A stretch of DNA of 64,000 nt, taken from contig NC_135003.1 in NCBI RefSeq assembly GCF_051020985.1, positions 6,875,501-6,939,500 on the forward strand, given 5' to 3'. Below, piece after piece: positions 12,104-22,921 of the stretch (position 1 is its first letter; the number at the start of each line of letters is the position of its first letter). The position numbers and the translations under genes are program-made. The notes under the pieces were generated by a model. The model was not told the origin of the DNA. It was given only the letters and a program-made list of their open reading frames with translations, and did not search any database. This DNA comes from Nomia melanderi. Lineage: Eukaryota; Arthropoda; Insecta; Hymenoptera; Halictidae.

Positions 12104-13031
12104 TTAACACTATTCCTACCGCGACCAGTCAAATGATTGTTTTTAAAATTTCGATTAGAATTTCCTATAGACAACGTAATTGAATCGCCTTTATACTTCA
12201 CGACTTTTCCTAAAATATATGTATAAAACATTTTTCAATATTCACACCTTTTTTATTGTTTATTTTCTGAGAAAAATTTGTAGTCCGTCTTACCTACCAC
12301 GACCGATCATTTGACCGGTAGAATGATTTATATCTTTTTGTAATAGTATTCTCTCAAAGACTCAATTCTGATACTATAAAGTCGTTACAAACGAAAGGTA
12401 ATGCAGTTGTGGCATGATTTTAGCCAAAAAGTACCTTTCAGGGACTGTTTTACGGTACTTCCAAGTGTTTACAGTTCTCGTTAGCCTATCGGCCTCGGTA
12501 AAATCGGTAAAATCTAAATGTCGGAAATGGCCTTTAAAGGTATTTTTCAATATCCTAGATTTAGCCGAGATAAATGCATGGATTTTATATAAAAAAATCC
12601 ACGGGAGAAGAAATTTCGAGGCAAGAATTTTTATTTCATTTGGCAGAAGAACTTGCCATTAAATATCAAAAAGAACTAGACTTAGGCAAAGAAAATCAAG
12701 CAACACACGTCACAAATACAAGTACAGGTTCAGGCGAACGGAAACAATGTCAAATAAGATATTGCACATACAATAAGATTAACAAAATCTGTCTAAAATG
12801 TAAAAAGTACGTGTGTGGGAAACGTACAATCGACTATTTGTAAAAAATGCAGTGAAAAAGAATAAAATGTAAATTATATACTTCTAAATAAAAGAAACTA
12901 TATTTGTATACTGTCAAATTGGCTATTATATTCATTCTATATTAAAAAATATAAGTTGTGCTAAAGACCAGTCATTTGACTGGTCGCGGTAGGAATAGGT
13001 ATACGTGGAGTGTCGGTAGGAATAATGTTAA
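12104..13031 (+). mobile_element. piggyBac-type transposon relic
   Basis: A 928-bp element bounded by TTAA at 12104-12107 and 13028-13031. Left end: TTAACACTATTCCTACC. Right end read inward: TTAACATTATTCCTACC. A longer subterminal motif, CTATTCCTACCGCGACCAGT followed by CAAATGA, starts right at the left end and lies, inverted, about 30 bp inside the right end. A related copy (GACCGATCATTTGACCGG) is at 12301-12318, and 12966-12985 is a 20-bp near-perfect palindrome of the same motif. Autonomous piggyBac elements are usually 2 kb or more. This one keeps only the 3' part of the transposase frame, so it is an internally deleted, non-autonomous and frame-broken derivative. TTAA target choice plus the transposase fragment make the superfamily assignment firm. 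Confidence 0.93.
12414..12843 (+). pseudogene. piggyBac transposase, C-terminal fragment, frameshifted
   Basis: The first frame (from 12414) reads a motif with KCRKWPLKVFFNILDLAEIN at about 12516-12575, followed by AWILYKK. This matches the conserved block after the catalytic core in piggyBac transposases (basic, RWP, then F-N-x-LD-x-A-x-NA). Near the seven-A run around 12591-12597 the reading must shift to the frame that starts at 12574. That frame continues with STGEEISRQEFLFHLAEEL and ends at a TAA at 12841. The tail has CQIRYC then CLKC and a further VC, the cysteine-rich C-terminal domain typical of the family. The catalytic aspartates and N-terminal domain are absent because that part of the element is deleted. 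AATAAA signals follow at 12861 and 12887. It cannot encode an active enzyme. Confidence 0.9.
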
Positions 13032-14125
13032 TTGCACTGTTTCGAAATAGCAGTGTGATATCTATGAATGTTGATGGTAAACTTATACCATCGAGAATGT
13101 AATATAATGATATATCGGTAATAATATAATAATTTCATATCGATAATAAAATAATAATATATCGAGAATTGGATTAGTTAGAATATTCTCCAAGTATCGA
13201 TGAACATTTCACAGGATAAGTCCCGTTACGTTGAAAGAGGTATTCGGAGTTAGGACTTCTACTGAAAACAATTGATGAAGTCTGGACGGTACACGGAAAA
13301 TCGTGTGATTTTCCAGTCCGATCGTCCTATTAGCTCGTTGAACGGCAAATGGTCGAGCGAACCGCGGATGTTGAAGCGGCCGGGCTGACAAGAAACGGGA
13401 CTTAATTACTTCAACCTGCCGGTAAATTCAACGGTAACACAATTACGAATTCACCGCTACGGGATATATCTTTCTTCCCTTGAAAATTCTCTCGTTAGCC
13501 TTGCAGAGGGCCAACCGTATATATACGTACGTACGGCGTAGATTTTGCTCGTTTTATAGCAGGCGACCGGCGGACGTTGAATTTGCAGCCGAGAGGGTCG
13601 TTATCCGGCCGTGGCCATCGAGGGCAACATTTATCCGAGAACTAACCGACTAATTTTATTAATGTCGAAGATCGAGATCACCGTCCCAGAAAAAGGGAAG
13701 ATGGATTCTAAGTTTCTCGTTTCGATCGCATCAGCTTTCGCTTTCTTTTATTTTATTTCGGGATTTTCCGAGTTTACGAAGAAATCTTATAATATGGTTG
13801 ATTTTTGTAGAAGGAATTTAGAATATTAATTGATTTAGGGGAAGTGTTAAGGGGATTGTAGATATTTCTGAAAAATTAGAATGTTGTTTCAAGGTTTAAA
13901 GAGATGATGTTAAATTATAGTTTAATATGTATCTATTGTATTATACATGCTCGTAAATTAGTCGAGAACTTTCACTTCCTATAAATAATTAATTGGTAAT
14001 TGAAAATTCATTTGAACAGATGAATTAATTACGTGAGCACACCTAATAATATTCGATTCACATAGACCTGAACACATCAAATGAGTGTTAATTCCTTGAT
14101 TATGTAGGTGGCTGAAATTAATATT
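13032..14125. other. Non-coding; degenerate AT repeat at 13090-13170
   Basis: Directly after the transposon is a short run of diverged ATATCG(A/G)TAATAATAAT-like units. CpG-rich 13200-13650 follows. The 72-codon plus frame at 13611-13829 has a hydrophobic centre but no match. Confidence 0.4.
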
Positions 14126-14395
14126 TTAATCGATATTTAATAGGCACTTTAAAGACCCAAAAAAGAAACATACACCTGACCCTCGATTTACGCGGACTTT
14201 TTCTAAGCGAACCTCTTTTTTATGCAGAAAATTGACTACTAAAAAACCTACACTCCAAATGATAAAAACTAAACAACCAGCTATTCCAAAATCAGTTACC
14301 GAACCAATCTGTACTACTAACTTCAACAGAACATTGTATACAATTAAATTCAATGCTAACGATAATCCAGCAACAAAAGGCATGTTCCAAAGCAT
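14126..14395 (-). CDS. Uncertain hydrophobic protein fragment, two membrane segments
   Basis: The minus frame stays open from 14447 to the stop at 14126; the first ATG is at 14395, giving 89 residues. Residues about 5-32 and 37-61 are strongly hydrophobic and could be two membrane helices (MLWNMPFVAGL..., then VTDFGIAGCLVFIIWSVGFL), followed by a charged HKKEVRLEKVR segment. An open frame this long in AT-rich DNA, with a clear membrane-protein profile, suggests a real exon or a decayed copy of one. I do not recognise the family. No convincing acceptor site lies upstream; a weak CAG|GTGTAT donor lies at about 14172. A plus-strand frame (14232-14435) overlaps it. It could be a chance frame. Confidence 0.25.
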   Translation of the reverse strand: MLWNMPFVAGLSLALNLIVYNVLLKLVVQIGSVTDFGIAGCLVFIIWSVGFLVVNFLHKKEVRLEKVRVNRGSGVCFFFGSLKCLLNID

Positions 14396-14447
14396 CAAGA
14401 AAAGTACTGGTCTAACGGAAGCACGTCCCGAGTAAACGCGGCATCCT

Positions 14448-15210
14448 TATTGGCGTGGGGGCGAGCCACTTTAATTTCGCGAACAACAAGACACGGAGGC
14501 CGAGTGTGCTCATCGCGCCGAAGAAAATGTTCTCGATTCCGCGCCAGAGACAAAGGCGAGGAAAGGGACGCCGAAAAACGAGGAAAAAGAAAGGTAGGAG
14601 GGGTGAATCGAGCGGCGGGCCGGCTAGAAGGAAAGCAACAAGGCCGCGGAAAAATTTTAATTTTCTCGAGAAATATAGCGGAAACAAAAGGGGGGCCGCA
14701 ACGTCGAGTCACAATTAGCGAAACAACGCGTGCGAGGAATGCAGCCAACCCGAGGGCGGTTTGGTCCTTTCCTGTCCGAGCAAAGAAAGAGGGAGTCGTC
14801 TCGAAAGGGTCAGGTTTCCTTTGGCAGCACCCATGCTTCCTAGAATTACTCCATGGGAGAGCTGCTCCTCCAGTTTCGTCTTTGTTGGGCTTGTCCCTCT
14901 CCCACCCTGAGGTTCGGCGGGGACTTTCCAACCCCTCCGGTGAAACTTTCCTCTGTTTACCTTGACCGATCGTGATTGTTTGCTCTCGCGACTCCTTTAC
15001 ACTCGCGCTACCGCGGTATTTTTTCCGAGGCCTATACACACACCGACGGTTCTGTGTGTTCTCTTGCTTCACGTCTGTCGGGCGGTAAGATTGAAAACAG
15101 ACAGGGAGAAAGAGTGAAAGAGTTCAAGAATGAAAAGGCTTGTTGTAGTTGCAATATATCTTGGATTTGGGGAGTTTTATTGATATTGAGTTATGCCGAG
15201 ATTTGAATAA
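14448..15210. other. CpG-rich block with overlapping frames on both strands
   Basis: Frames of 225 (minus), 171 and 87 (plus) codons overlap each other here. That is what stop-poor GC-rich DNA gives by chance. The residues are arginine/proline/serine-rich with no domain. No gene is called. Confidence 0.5.
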
Positions 15211-18200
15211 TTAAAGGTTATATGGACTTGGAAAGACAGGCTTGTGGGTTGCAATCAAGCTGTTCCTATACATTCGAAGTTCAATAGTAATTCATAAAAT
15301 CGTGCTGTCTGTACAAAGTAACAATAGCTAATATATTATATTCTGAAATTACAGGAACAAACGTATAAATTTCACGAAAAATAAATCACGTTCCATATGT
15401 ATGGAAGTTTCAATCAACAGTGGAAACGGTACATATAACAAACTCGTAAAATCTTCGTACGACCATTTCCGTAAATATGGCGACTGGGCAGGGAAAATGG
15501 TGGTCAGGTGTTTCCTCCGTCGCGATTTATGTGGCGGGTAATCCGTTTATTGTCTTCGACCAATTAAGTCGATTTAGCGGAAAAATTCGCGGGTAGCGGG
15601 GTCGGTCGAACGAAGAACCATCGAACATGGATGAAAACGAAATAAAGTCCAGTGATACGCGGTCTCCGCGGCTAACGCGCACGGCTGTTGAACACGGCAA
15701 ACGCGCGATGCATCACGGTCGCGTCACCATCTCCGTTTCTGCTCGTAGATCAGCCAAGACAGCGAACGAATTTAACGCAACAGTAAATAGGCGGCAATAA
15801 ACAAAGTAAGAATGACGCGGCGCGCTGCACGCTTAATTTTACTGCCACCGACGATCCGCGTCACCTTCCCCCTTTTCACTCTCGCCGCTTTTTATTGTCC
15901 CGAACAGCACCGCGCGCGCGACGATTAATCGCGATCTCACGTGCTCTCGTAAAAACAAGCAATTTCTAACATCACTTATTTCTTTCGGACGTTACCATAC
16001 GCGGACTGTTTGTCGTCCCTGCACGCGCGGTTTTTAAACGCTGGCCGAAAATATCGTAAGCCTCGGCTATCCCAATGCGTTTTAAATGCAGGTTCCTCGA
16101 TCCGAATGACGAAAATAGATCTCTTTTATTTATGGTTAATAGTCCGCGCGAACGTTCCGCTGAATAGTTTCCGCTCGAAATCCCACCGGCGTTTTTAATT
16201 GCAGAAGATAAAAACGTACGTTATGTACCCGATTAAATGAGTTATTCCACCTGGAAGTCTTTGATAGAGTCGGTTCAAATTTTCGGGGATCGGTATTGGC
16301 GTGCGTTACATTCCCCCCGGATATTTCTTCCGACATTTCGATACAGCGAGCTCGAAGTGTTACTTAAATCCTTACGAGTAGGCAAAAATGGATGGCAAAT
16401 CGAACGCGAGCTTCCGTGGAAATTTGAATTTTTGTAGACTGTTCGAATGAAAAGTAAACGTTCTTAAAAGTGTAGTTCCAACGTTCTTTTTGGTTGTCTT
16501 GAATAAAAGAAAATCTGTATTTCAGTGATAAACCGTGCAACAATGTATCCGCGAATCACATTATCCGTGAAATTTAAATTCAATTTCGAATCGCTGGCTG
16601 AACGAACTTCCAATAGAATAAACAGTTTACGTTCCAACTCGCGACAGAACTAAACCAATTTTTTCATTGCTTTGGGTTAATACCCAGCGCGGGCGAAAAA
16701 GTTACAGGGAAATCTGCTTACAGCGCTGCCAACTTCTTGCGGCGCTCGCCCGCGCGCTCGACAAGATTAATGTCGGGTCCGGGAGAATAAAATAAATCAG
16801 TTTAATTTGTCGACATCCCTTTCGCGTGCGCGGAAGTTTAAGCCCGCGTTTGCACGCGGACGAACCCTCCTCCCTCTCACCGATCAGTGCCCAGCTTTTT
16901 CCGGCTAACGCGTCGAGGCCGTTTCGAGCCCCTCGCCCTGTAAACTCACTCCTTTTTCATCCCCTTCGAGCCTTTACAGGCCACGCACGTGCCGGCTCGT
17001 GTATTTATCGAACGATGCAAAAGAACAATGCCCGATGTGTGGCGAAAGACCGAACGTCGCGGGGATGGTTCCGTGTTTCCGACGGTCTTTCACCTGTTTC
17101 GCGGCGATTTGGAGGTCGTTAACGGCGAGTTCGTCGATTGAACACCCTCGTGATACTGTGAATATCAAATGCGTGCGAATGACGTACCTTTAATCGCTCG
17201 TTTAAAATATTGTAATAACTTTTTCTATGGAATTAGGCTTTCAAACCTATCATGAGAAATTTTGGCTTGGACAACAGCAATCATTACTCCATAACTGCAT
17301 CTTTTCCCGGATTTCTAACAATTCTCAATACATCTATCTTCTTTGATATCTAATCTGAATTCTTCAATTTGAATTTTCGGTAACAAAGAATCTTTACAGT
17401 ATTTCGCAAAAGAAAATGAAAGACACAATCGATTTACACAGAATCATCGGCAAAATCAGCGCAGAACATCCTTATTACGATCTCGAAAATCGCTAAGGAA
17501 CCCAAAGCCAAAAAAAGAACCCCTCCGTGCCAAGAATTCCGCGTAAAGAGGTACGATCGCGTGTCGAAAGAGCAAACAAAGGCCCGGGTCAACAACGAAA
17601 TTCCGTTCGCGTTAAGTCCCGCGTGCGTGGCCTTTCAACCGCGCACTCGCTGGGTCGCAGCGGCAAATTAAAATTGAATAATTCAACGCCGCTGGAACCG
17701 ACAATTACAACGAAAGGAAACAAAGACGACAAAGACGCGCGACGAAATAACGAACGCTTGAAAAACGCACTGTTCCCTGGCCGCGGGGGATGTGCCCACG
17801 GTTGAAGACCGTGGAACGCGGCGAGCGGAGGACGGAAAAAGAAGGAGCAAGTCGCGGTTTATTCCACGCGTAAGCATTTAATCACACTTCCGCGTGCGCA
17901 GCGCCACGGCTGCGACCCGAACGACCCCACCATGGTATGCCGCGCACCCCTCCACCAAGCCTCCCCTATTCTCGAGCTCGTACATCAGGCCGAAGCGTCC
18001 CCTTTTTCTACATTTGCAGCGTCAGGTACACACGTGTACCTACGTGCCATCCCGTTGAATATGCAATGAGAACGGGCGGCCCAGCAAGGGAACCGTCGCG
18101 TTTTTCACCCACAACTCTTCCGACACCGCCGACCCATTCGTCGTCTCGCTCTAGCCACCGACGCACTTTTTCTCCGGATTCTCCCCCACAGCTACCACAT

Positions 18201-19419
18201 GACGAATCTCCCGACAGTGGAAAATCTTCCAGGGGAGCATGGTGATTCACGGGGAACGCCGAGACGGGATCAACCATGTCGATTCGATGGCTCCGGGTAA
18301 CCCCTGTTAAGACCTCGCGCGTCGATGAGGTAAGTTTGGACCATTTGAGACTAAGTAATAACATGTCACGCGTGTAATGCAGAAAAAAGACGAATCGCAC
18401 ATCGCGTGTAATGATCGTGATTATTATCTGTTACTAGATTCGAATTAGCTTGTTTTACTATGGAATTAGTAGTAAAAATTACAGGTTGTGTCGGTTGCAA
18501 GCTGAGACCAAAGAGAGTAATACGATCAAGGTTTTGCGGAGTACGAAAAACGGACAGTGCTGAAAGTGACGTTAAATTGAAAGTCGCGATATACTTTTAT
18601 TTTTAACAACAATAACGCGTCTTTCTTCGATAATAGTTACTACGAATTACATTGTATTTCGCTAAAAATTTCACTATAGGATACAGAAAGATGATTCGAT
18701 TTCATACCAACTTTAAATTGAATTCCAACGGTGCGATTCAAGAAAAATTTTACAAAGGGTCCGATCGTATTCGATTTAGGTCAACGCTTTAATGAAAAAC
18801 AGTACTTTAAAGTGCCTTCAAAATGGAAGTCCGATTGCAATAGCTGCGGTACTTCAAGACGGTCGCGCCGGAGACCGAAGAAAAAGTGTAAAGAACTGGT
18901 TGGATCGGAACGCGAAGAATTTCAGGTCGGTTTACGAGCAACCGAGGCGGCAATCGACGAAAATTTTCACGATTCGAACGACCCTTTTCGGTGGTCGTAA
19001 CGGAAGACACGGCCGCGTGAAGTTTCATCGGCGGCAAGAGAGGCACTTCCGGCAGCCATTGAAACGCAATATCGAGCTACCGCGTAGGAATCGCGTGAAA
19101 CGGAACGACGCGACGAGGTGAATTACAACACGCGCGACGGCCCGGCGGAAAGCTTCTTTTCGGGAACGCCGTTTCGAGCTAATTCGAATTTATGGCCCGA
19201 TACCGAGCGGAATTTCGTGTCGCGAATGTCACCCCATCTCTACGGGGTGAGAGTGTTCCAATATTTTCCAGAAAAGAACCGCAAATCGCGGAACCTCGTG
19301 ACCGGAACATTGTAGCGTGTTACATTGCATGTATTTGATTTTTAAATTTGAATTTGGATATTCTAGTAAATAATTGTGCCTATAATTAAAAGCTCGGTAC
19401 TTTTATAGTGTATTTTGCT
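15211..19419. other. Non-coding, long CpG-rich stretch 15480-19320
   Basis: Alternates CpG-rich and AT-rich DNA. Frames at 16826-17122, 17527-17805, 17937-18245, 18008-18400 and 18792-19121 are overlapping and compositionally biased. The frame at 16999-17193 contains a CPMC start reminiscent of a zinc-finger knuckle, but no second pair with proper spacing follows. Confidence 0.4.
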
Positions 19420-19449
19420 TTATATGTAAAATATTAATTTTACATATAA
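19420..19449. repeat. Perfect 13-bp inverted repeat
   Basis: TTATATGTAAAAT, a 4-base ATTA loop, then the exact inverse. ATTAAAAG lies on both sides. It may be a small hairpin or the remains of a larger palindrome; no function can be assigned. Confidence 0.8.
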
Positions 19450-20493
19450 TTAAAAGGTTGAATAATGAAACTGTCGTTGCACTCAATTTATCTGAATTCA
19501 AAATTTGAATTTGTATATTCGTAACATAGTGATTATGCATTTACTAGAATTAACAGGCAAAAACTACTTCGAATAAAAAAGTACAAGCATTCAATCCTTT
19601 AGTAACAATTTACTCATCGTCACTCTAGACGCGTACGCGATTAAAGCGGTTTTACTATTCAATCACGCCTGACGAATGTAATTTTACTGTTACTGCATGC
19701 TTCGGCATGAAAAATGTACGATGATTCATATTCATTGTCTCAGCGTGTTAACTTTATTTCAGGAGACATTATAATTGCTAGAAAATCCCATAAATTTAGT
19801 AAATATTCACAAACAAATGAAGTACACCTTTCAATTCTTAGCATTGCAACCCACAACGAAACGAAAACAAACCATAAGTTCTTTTACAAAAAAAAAAGAA
19901 ACACCAATTTCCTGAGTAAATAAAAAAAACAACTTCCTCGAAAAATACATAATTTCCCTATGAACAGTAACTTAAAATAAATAGACCAAGGAAAAGGAGA
20001 CCAACGGACTGCCTCTAGAACAAGATGCGTGGGAGAACACGAGTGTTCTGAACATGTCAGGGCTGGTGGACGAAAAATTAGTCGCCTCGGGGCACAGCCC
20101 CTCGTATACTGTGGCAGCCGCAACGCGACCGTTTCGACATTATCCGAAATGGAGGGCCCAGATGGCATGATAAATGTTCGCGGGCGCAGACAGCGCGACC
20201 GACACGAGCCGGGGGATCGCGCGACGATAATAACGACGAAGACGAGAAACGTCGAAAGCACCGCGCCGGGATTAGCTTCGAAACGTAAGCGCTGTACGCC
20301 GCTGTTGCCGATAAATAGTGCCCCTAATAGCGATACGTTTCTACCCATCCCCTTCCCTGTCTCATGTTCACCGTTGTCCCGTTTGCTTGATGCTTCCGTT
20401 GGTTACATTTCCTACGAATTATTTGTATGCTTGAGTTTCGTACTGTAGACAGATTGATACAGCAGGTAAATGTCGCATATAACTTTTCAAAAT
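19450..20493. other. Non-coding
   Basis: AT-rich to 20010, CpG-rich to about 20400. Two overlapping frames (19884-20348 minus, 20029-20448 plus) have no recognisable domain. About 19325-19385 resembles about 19490-19550 (AAATTTGAATTTG(G/T)ATATTC), an old duplication. Confidence 0.4.
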
Positions 20494-20708
20494 TTATCCT
20501 TTCGCACTAGAGTGGTGGCACCATTTATTTTCATATATAAAAATTAGCCAATTCGATATTTAAATTTTACCCAACGTACATAAATATGAAGTACTGAAAC
20601 AAAACAATTCTAACGATTCATATATTATTTCTATTACAGTGATTTAGTGAATGCTTCATTAGAAAATAAATGTATGTAACCAAAAAGTTTTCGAGTGCAA
20701 AGGGTTAA
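20494..20708. mobile_element. Family II TTAA-type MITE, copy 2
   Basis: The right end GTTTTCGAGTGCAAAGGG is followed by TTAA at 20705-20708. The left end TTATCCTTTCGCACTAGAG is its imperfect inverse. At 215 bp it is close to copy 1 (208 bp). The inside shares only short stretches with copy 1 (TACTGAA, AATGCTTCA). A family I element starts 39 bp downstream, repeating the I/II neighbourhood seen at 881-1347. Confidence 0.75.
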
Positions 20709-20747
20709 CTGTGACACGTTGAGGTTTAGATTGCTGTATGATGGCAA

Positions 20748-20999
20748 TTAACCCCTTACCCTACAATATCGTGTGAGACTCGTGGTAAATATTCTAAATA
20801 GAACTTGACAAATATAAATATCACTTGGTTTTTCCACGTTCGAATTGAATATTATTTTTCTATTATTAATTATAATGCTTCTGAGTAGACCGAAACACAG
20901 AATAAGTGTAGAATTTTCTTCTTTTTATGATGAACTACGAGCAATAAAATTTCTCTGCTGCGCGCAATTGGGAGAAAAACCACAGAACAAGGGGGTAAA
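20748..20999 (-). mobile_element. Family I TTAA-type MITE, copy 2 (inverted)
   Basis: Begins with TTAACCCCTTACCCTACAAT and ATCGTGTGAGACTCGTG, the reverse complement of the family I right end. It continues co-linearly with the inverse of 57329-57579 (AATATTA..TTTCTATTAT, CAGAATAAG). It ends in the decayed terminus AACAAGGGGGTAAAG. The 61-codon frame at 20845-21030 falls inside it and is not a gene. Confidence 0.75.
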
Positions 21000-21685
21000 G
21001 TATCATCTATATAGTAGAAACAAATTATAAAATGTAAAATCCACAGTGTAACAATACTTTTCTCTTGTTACATAATAAAATTCACATTTGCTAGAGGTTC
21101 GTACTTACTGAAATATAAAGGAAAACAGACTTCATAATACACTACGAAATCCCAGGTACTTAAAAAAGAATGGAAATCGTATAAAGTCTGATTAACGCAG
21201 GCTCCACGTTCGTTGGAAAGAAACTCGTAACCCCGCGGAAGTTCGAAAATTTAATAGGACTTGGAAGTTTAAGGAACTAATCCCATTAAGCGAACTGAAA
21301 TGTTCGCGAGAGAAAAATAATCCTTTCTAACCTGTGGATAACAAAAAATTTGTTGTTTGCGGGGATGGCGGGAGATGGTCGCGATCGAACACGGATGATC
21401 GTTGCATGTAAGGAACACATGTCGGCCGGGCGAGGGAGAGAAAAATGGGCCACGGGTTTTCCGGTTCGCTCGTCGCGTCTCTTACGAGTTCCCAGGGGAG
21501 AGCTCTCAGCGCTGCCCGGGGCTCATAATCCTCGGCGTTGTACGAGACAGAACAGATCATAACGGTTACGCAACGACCGCACTTTACGAAGTTTAGAAGC
21601 GTTATTTCATCGATTTCGGGGGACAGAATGCATCGGGATTCCGTGCACAAGCATGGACGATACCACCGATCATGTAGGTACGCCA
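21000..21685. other. Non-coding; CpG-rich 21340-21680
   Basis: Overlapping frames at 21327-21707 (minus), 21350-21562 and 21402-21596 have no motif. The last five bases, CGCCA, are the putative left target duplication of the next element. Confidence 0.4.
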
Positions 21686-22916
21686 CATAGTGGGTTGAAA
21701 TCCTCAAACACTAGGCATTTGACGGAAAAATAATTGTGTATCTCAGTAATGTTATACTACATTTCTACTTCTACTATTATTGTAGAAACATCCGTCCAAA
21801 TTTTGTAACAGGAAACCATATTTTGCTTATAATTCAGTAAACTTCATTTGAAGGACCCAAGGTTTATCCAAAATGTTCTTTAGATTTTAGTTTATACAAA
21901 AGAGTTAACCGTTTAATTTATGTTGAAATACTTTTAAATGGTGTTTTATTTAATGCAGAGTATAAATACTAACAATTTTATTATCTTTTTGGTCAGATTA
22001 TCACTTCTTCTCGGTATTTTCAAATTTCGTTAAATTAAAAAAATTGTTCACATTTGTTCGAAAATTTTAATGTACCCCATGATTCTGGATACATTCGAGA
22101 ATACAAAATTCAAAAATTTATATCCGGGCGAATCTAACCTTTTGAGATTTTGACGTGTTTTTGTATGAGGGACTCCGCTTAGAGATGTTCTAAACATAGG
22201 TAAACTTCAGGATTTTTTTTGTTAATAACTATTAAGTGAAAACTTCTGATTTCTTTTGGGTATAAAGTTGTGATTTTCTGCATTATATTTTTATTTTTTT
22301 TAAGTCAAAATGTTACAAAATGGCGCAGTATTCGCTAACTTCGAAGCCCCTTCTTGAAAAACATCCATTGTTGACGGACTCGACTGCAAATAACTGAGAC
22401 ACTCGAGAGCAACAATTTTTATGGATTTATAAATAGAAATATATTATCTAAAATTATCAATAAAATGTTTTTGTTTATCATTTTCCTGCTGAAGTTTCAT
22501 GAATTTAATTCACGATATTTTCTAAAATCTTTATTTCAAGCCTGGTTAATTGCTGAATTGACAAAATATGTTTGTTAATAATGACTCAGTCATGAATTAA
22601 TATTTCATATATTAATTTATTTATTTGAATTAATTCTTCATTGAAGCCGGTCATTTCTGCAGCGCCAGTAAGAACATAAATATAAAACATAATTAAGAAG
22701 ATAATATTTTTCTACAAACAAAAATCTAGAAATTATTTTATGTAGATGTGAAAAATATCAAAGGAAATTTATTGAATCATATGAAAAATACAATTTTAGG
22801 TTGCAAATACATATTCTGCAATAACAGTATGCATAGAAAATTATTGTAACAGTACAGAAACTATAAATTATTTGTCCACGAAATGCCTTAGTGTTTGATG
22901 ATTTTGACCCACCGTG
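21686..22916. mobile_element. Non-autonomous transposon, Transib-like
   Basis: The left end starts CATAGTGGGTTGAAATCC and the right end read inward starts CACGGTGGGTCAAAATCA. Both continue with TCAAACACTA, GGCATTT, GG and AAATAATT, so the inverted repeat is about 50 bp with about four in five positions matching. The inside is AT-rich with no open frame, so it makes no transposase. The implied heptamer CACAGTG/CACGGTG matches the CAC-start ends of Transib elements. The 5-bp flanks CGCCA (21681-21685) and CACCG (22917-22921) can both derive from CGCCG by one CpG transition each, and Transib favours CG-rich 5-bp targets. The inverted repeat is seen directly; the superfamily is inferred. Other CAC-terminated groups (Chapaev/CACTA) remain possible. 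Confidence 0.75.
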
Positions 22917-22921
22917 CACCG

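Noticed and set aside
14171..14215. CACCTGACCCTCGATTTACG as a pogo/Tc1 terminus
   Set aside because: Resembles terminal repeats of that group, but no inverted partner or transposase was found.
14395..15072. 225-codon minus frame
   Set aside because: Lies in a CpG-rich block where both strands are open in several registers; arginine/proline/serine-rich with no motif.
16999..17193. CPMC-containing frame as zinc finger
   Set aside because: Only one CxxC pair with correct spacing; the rest does not fit any finger.
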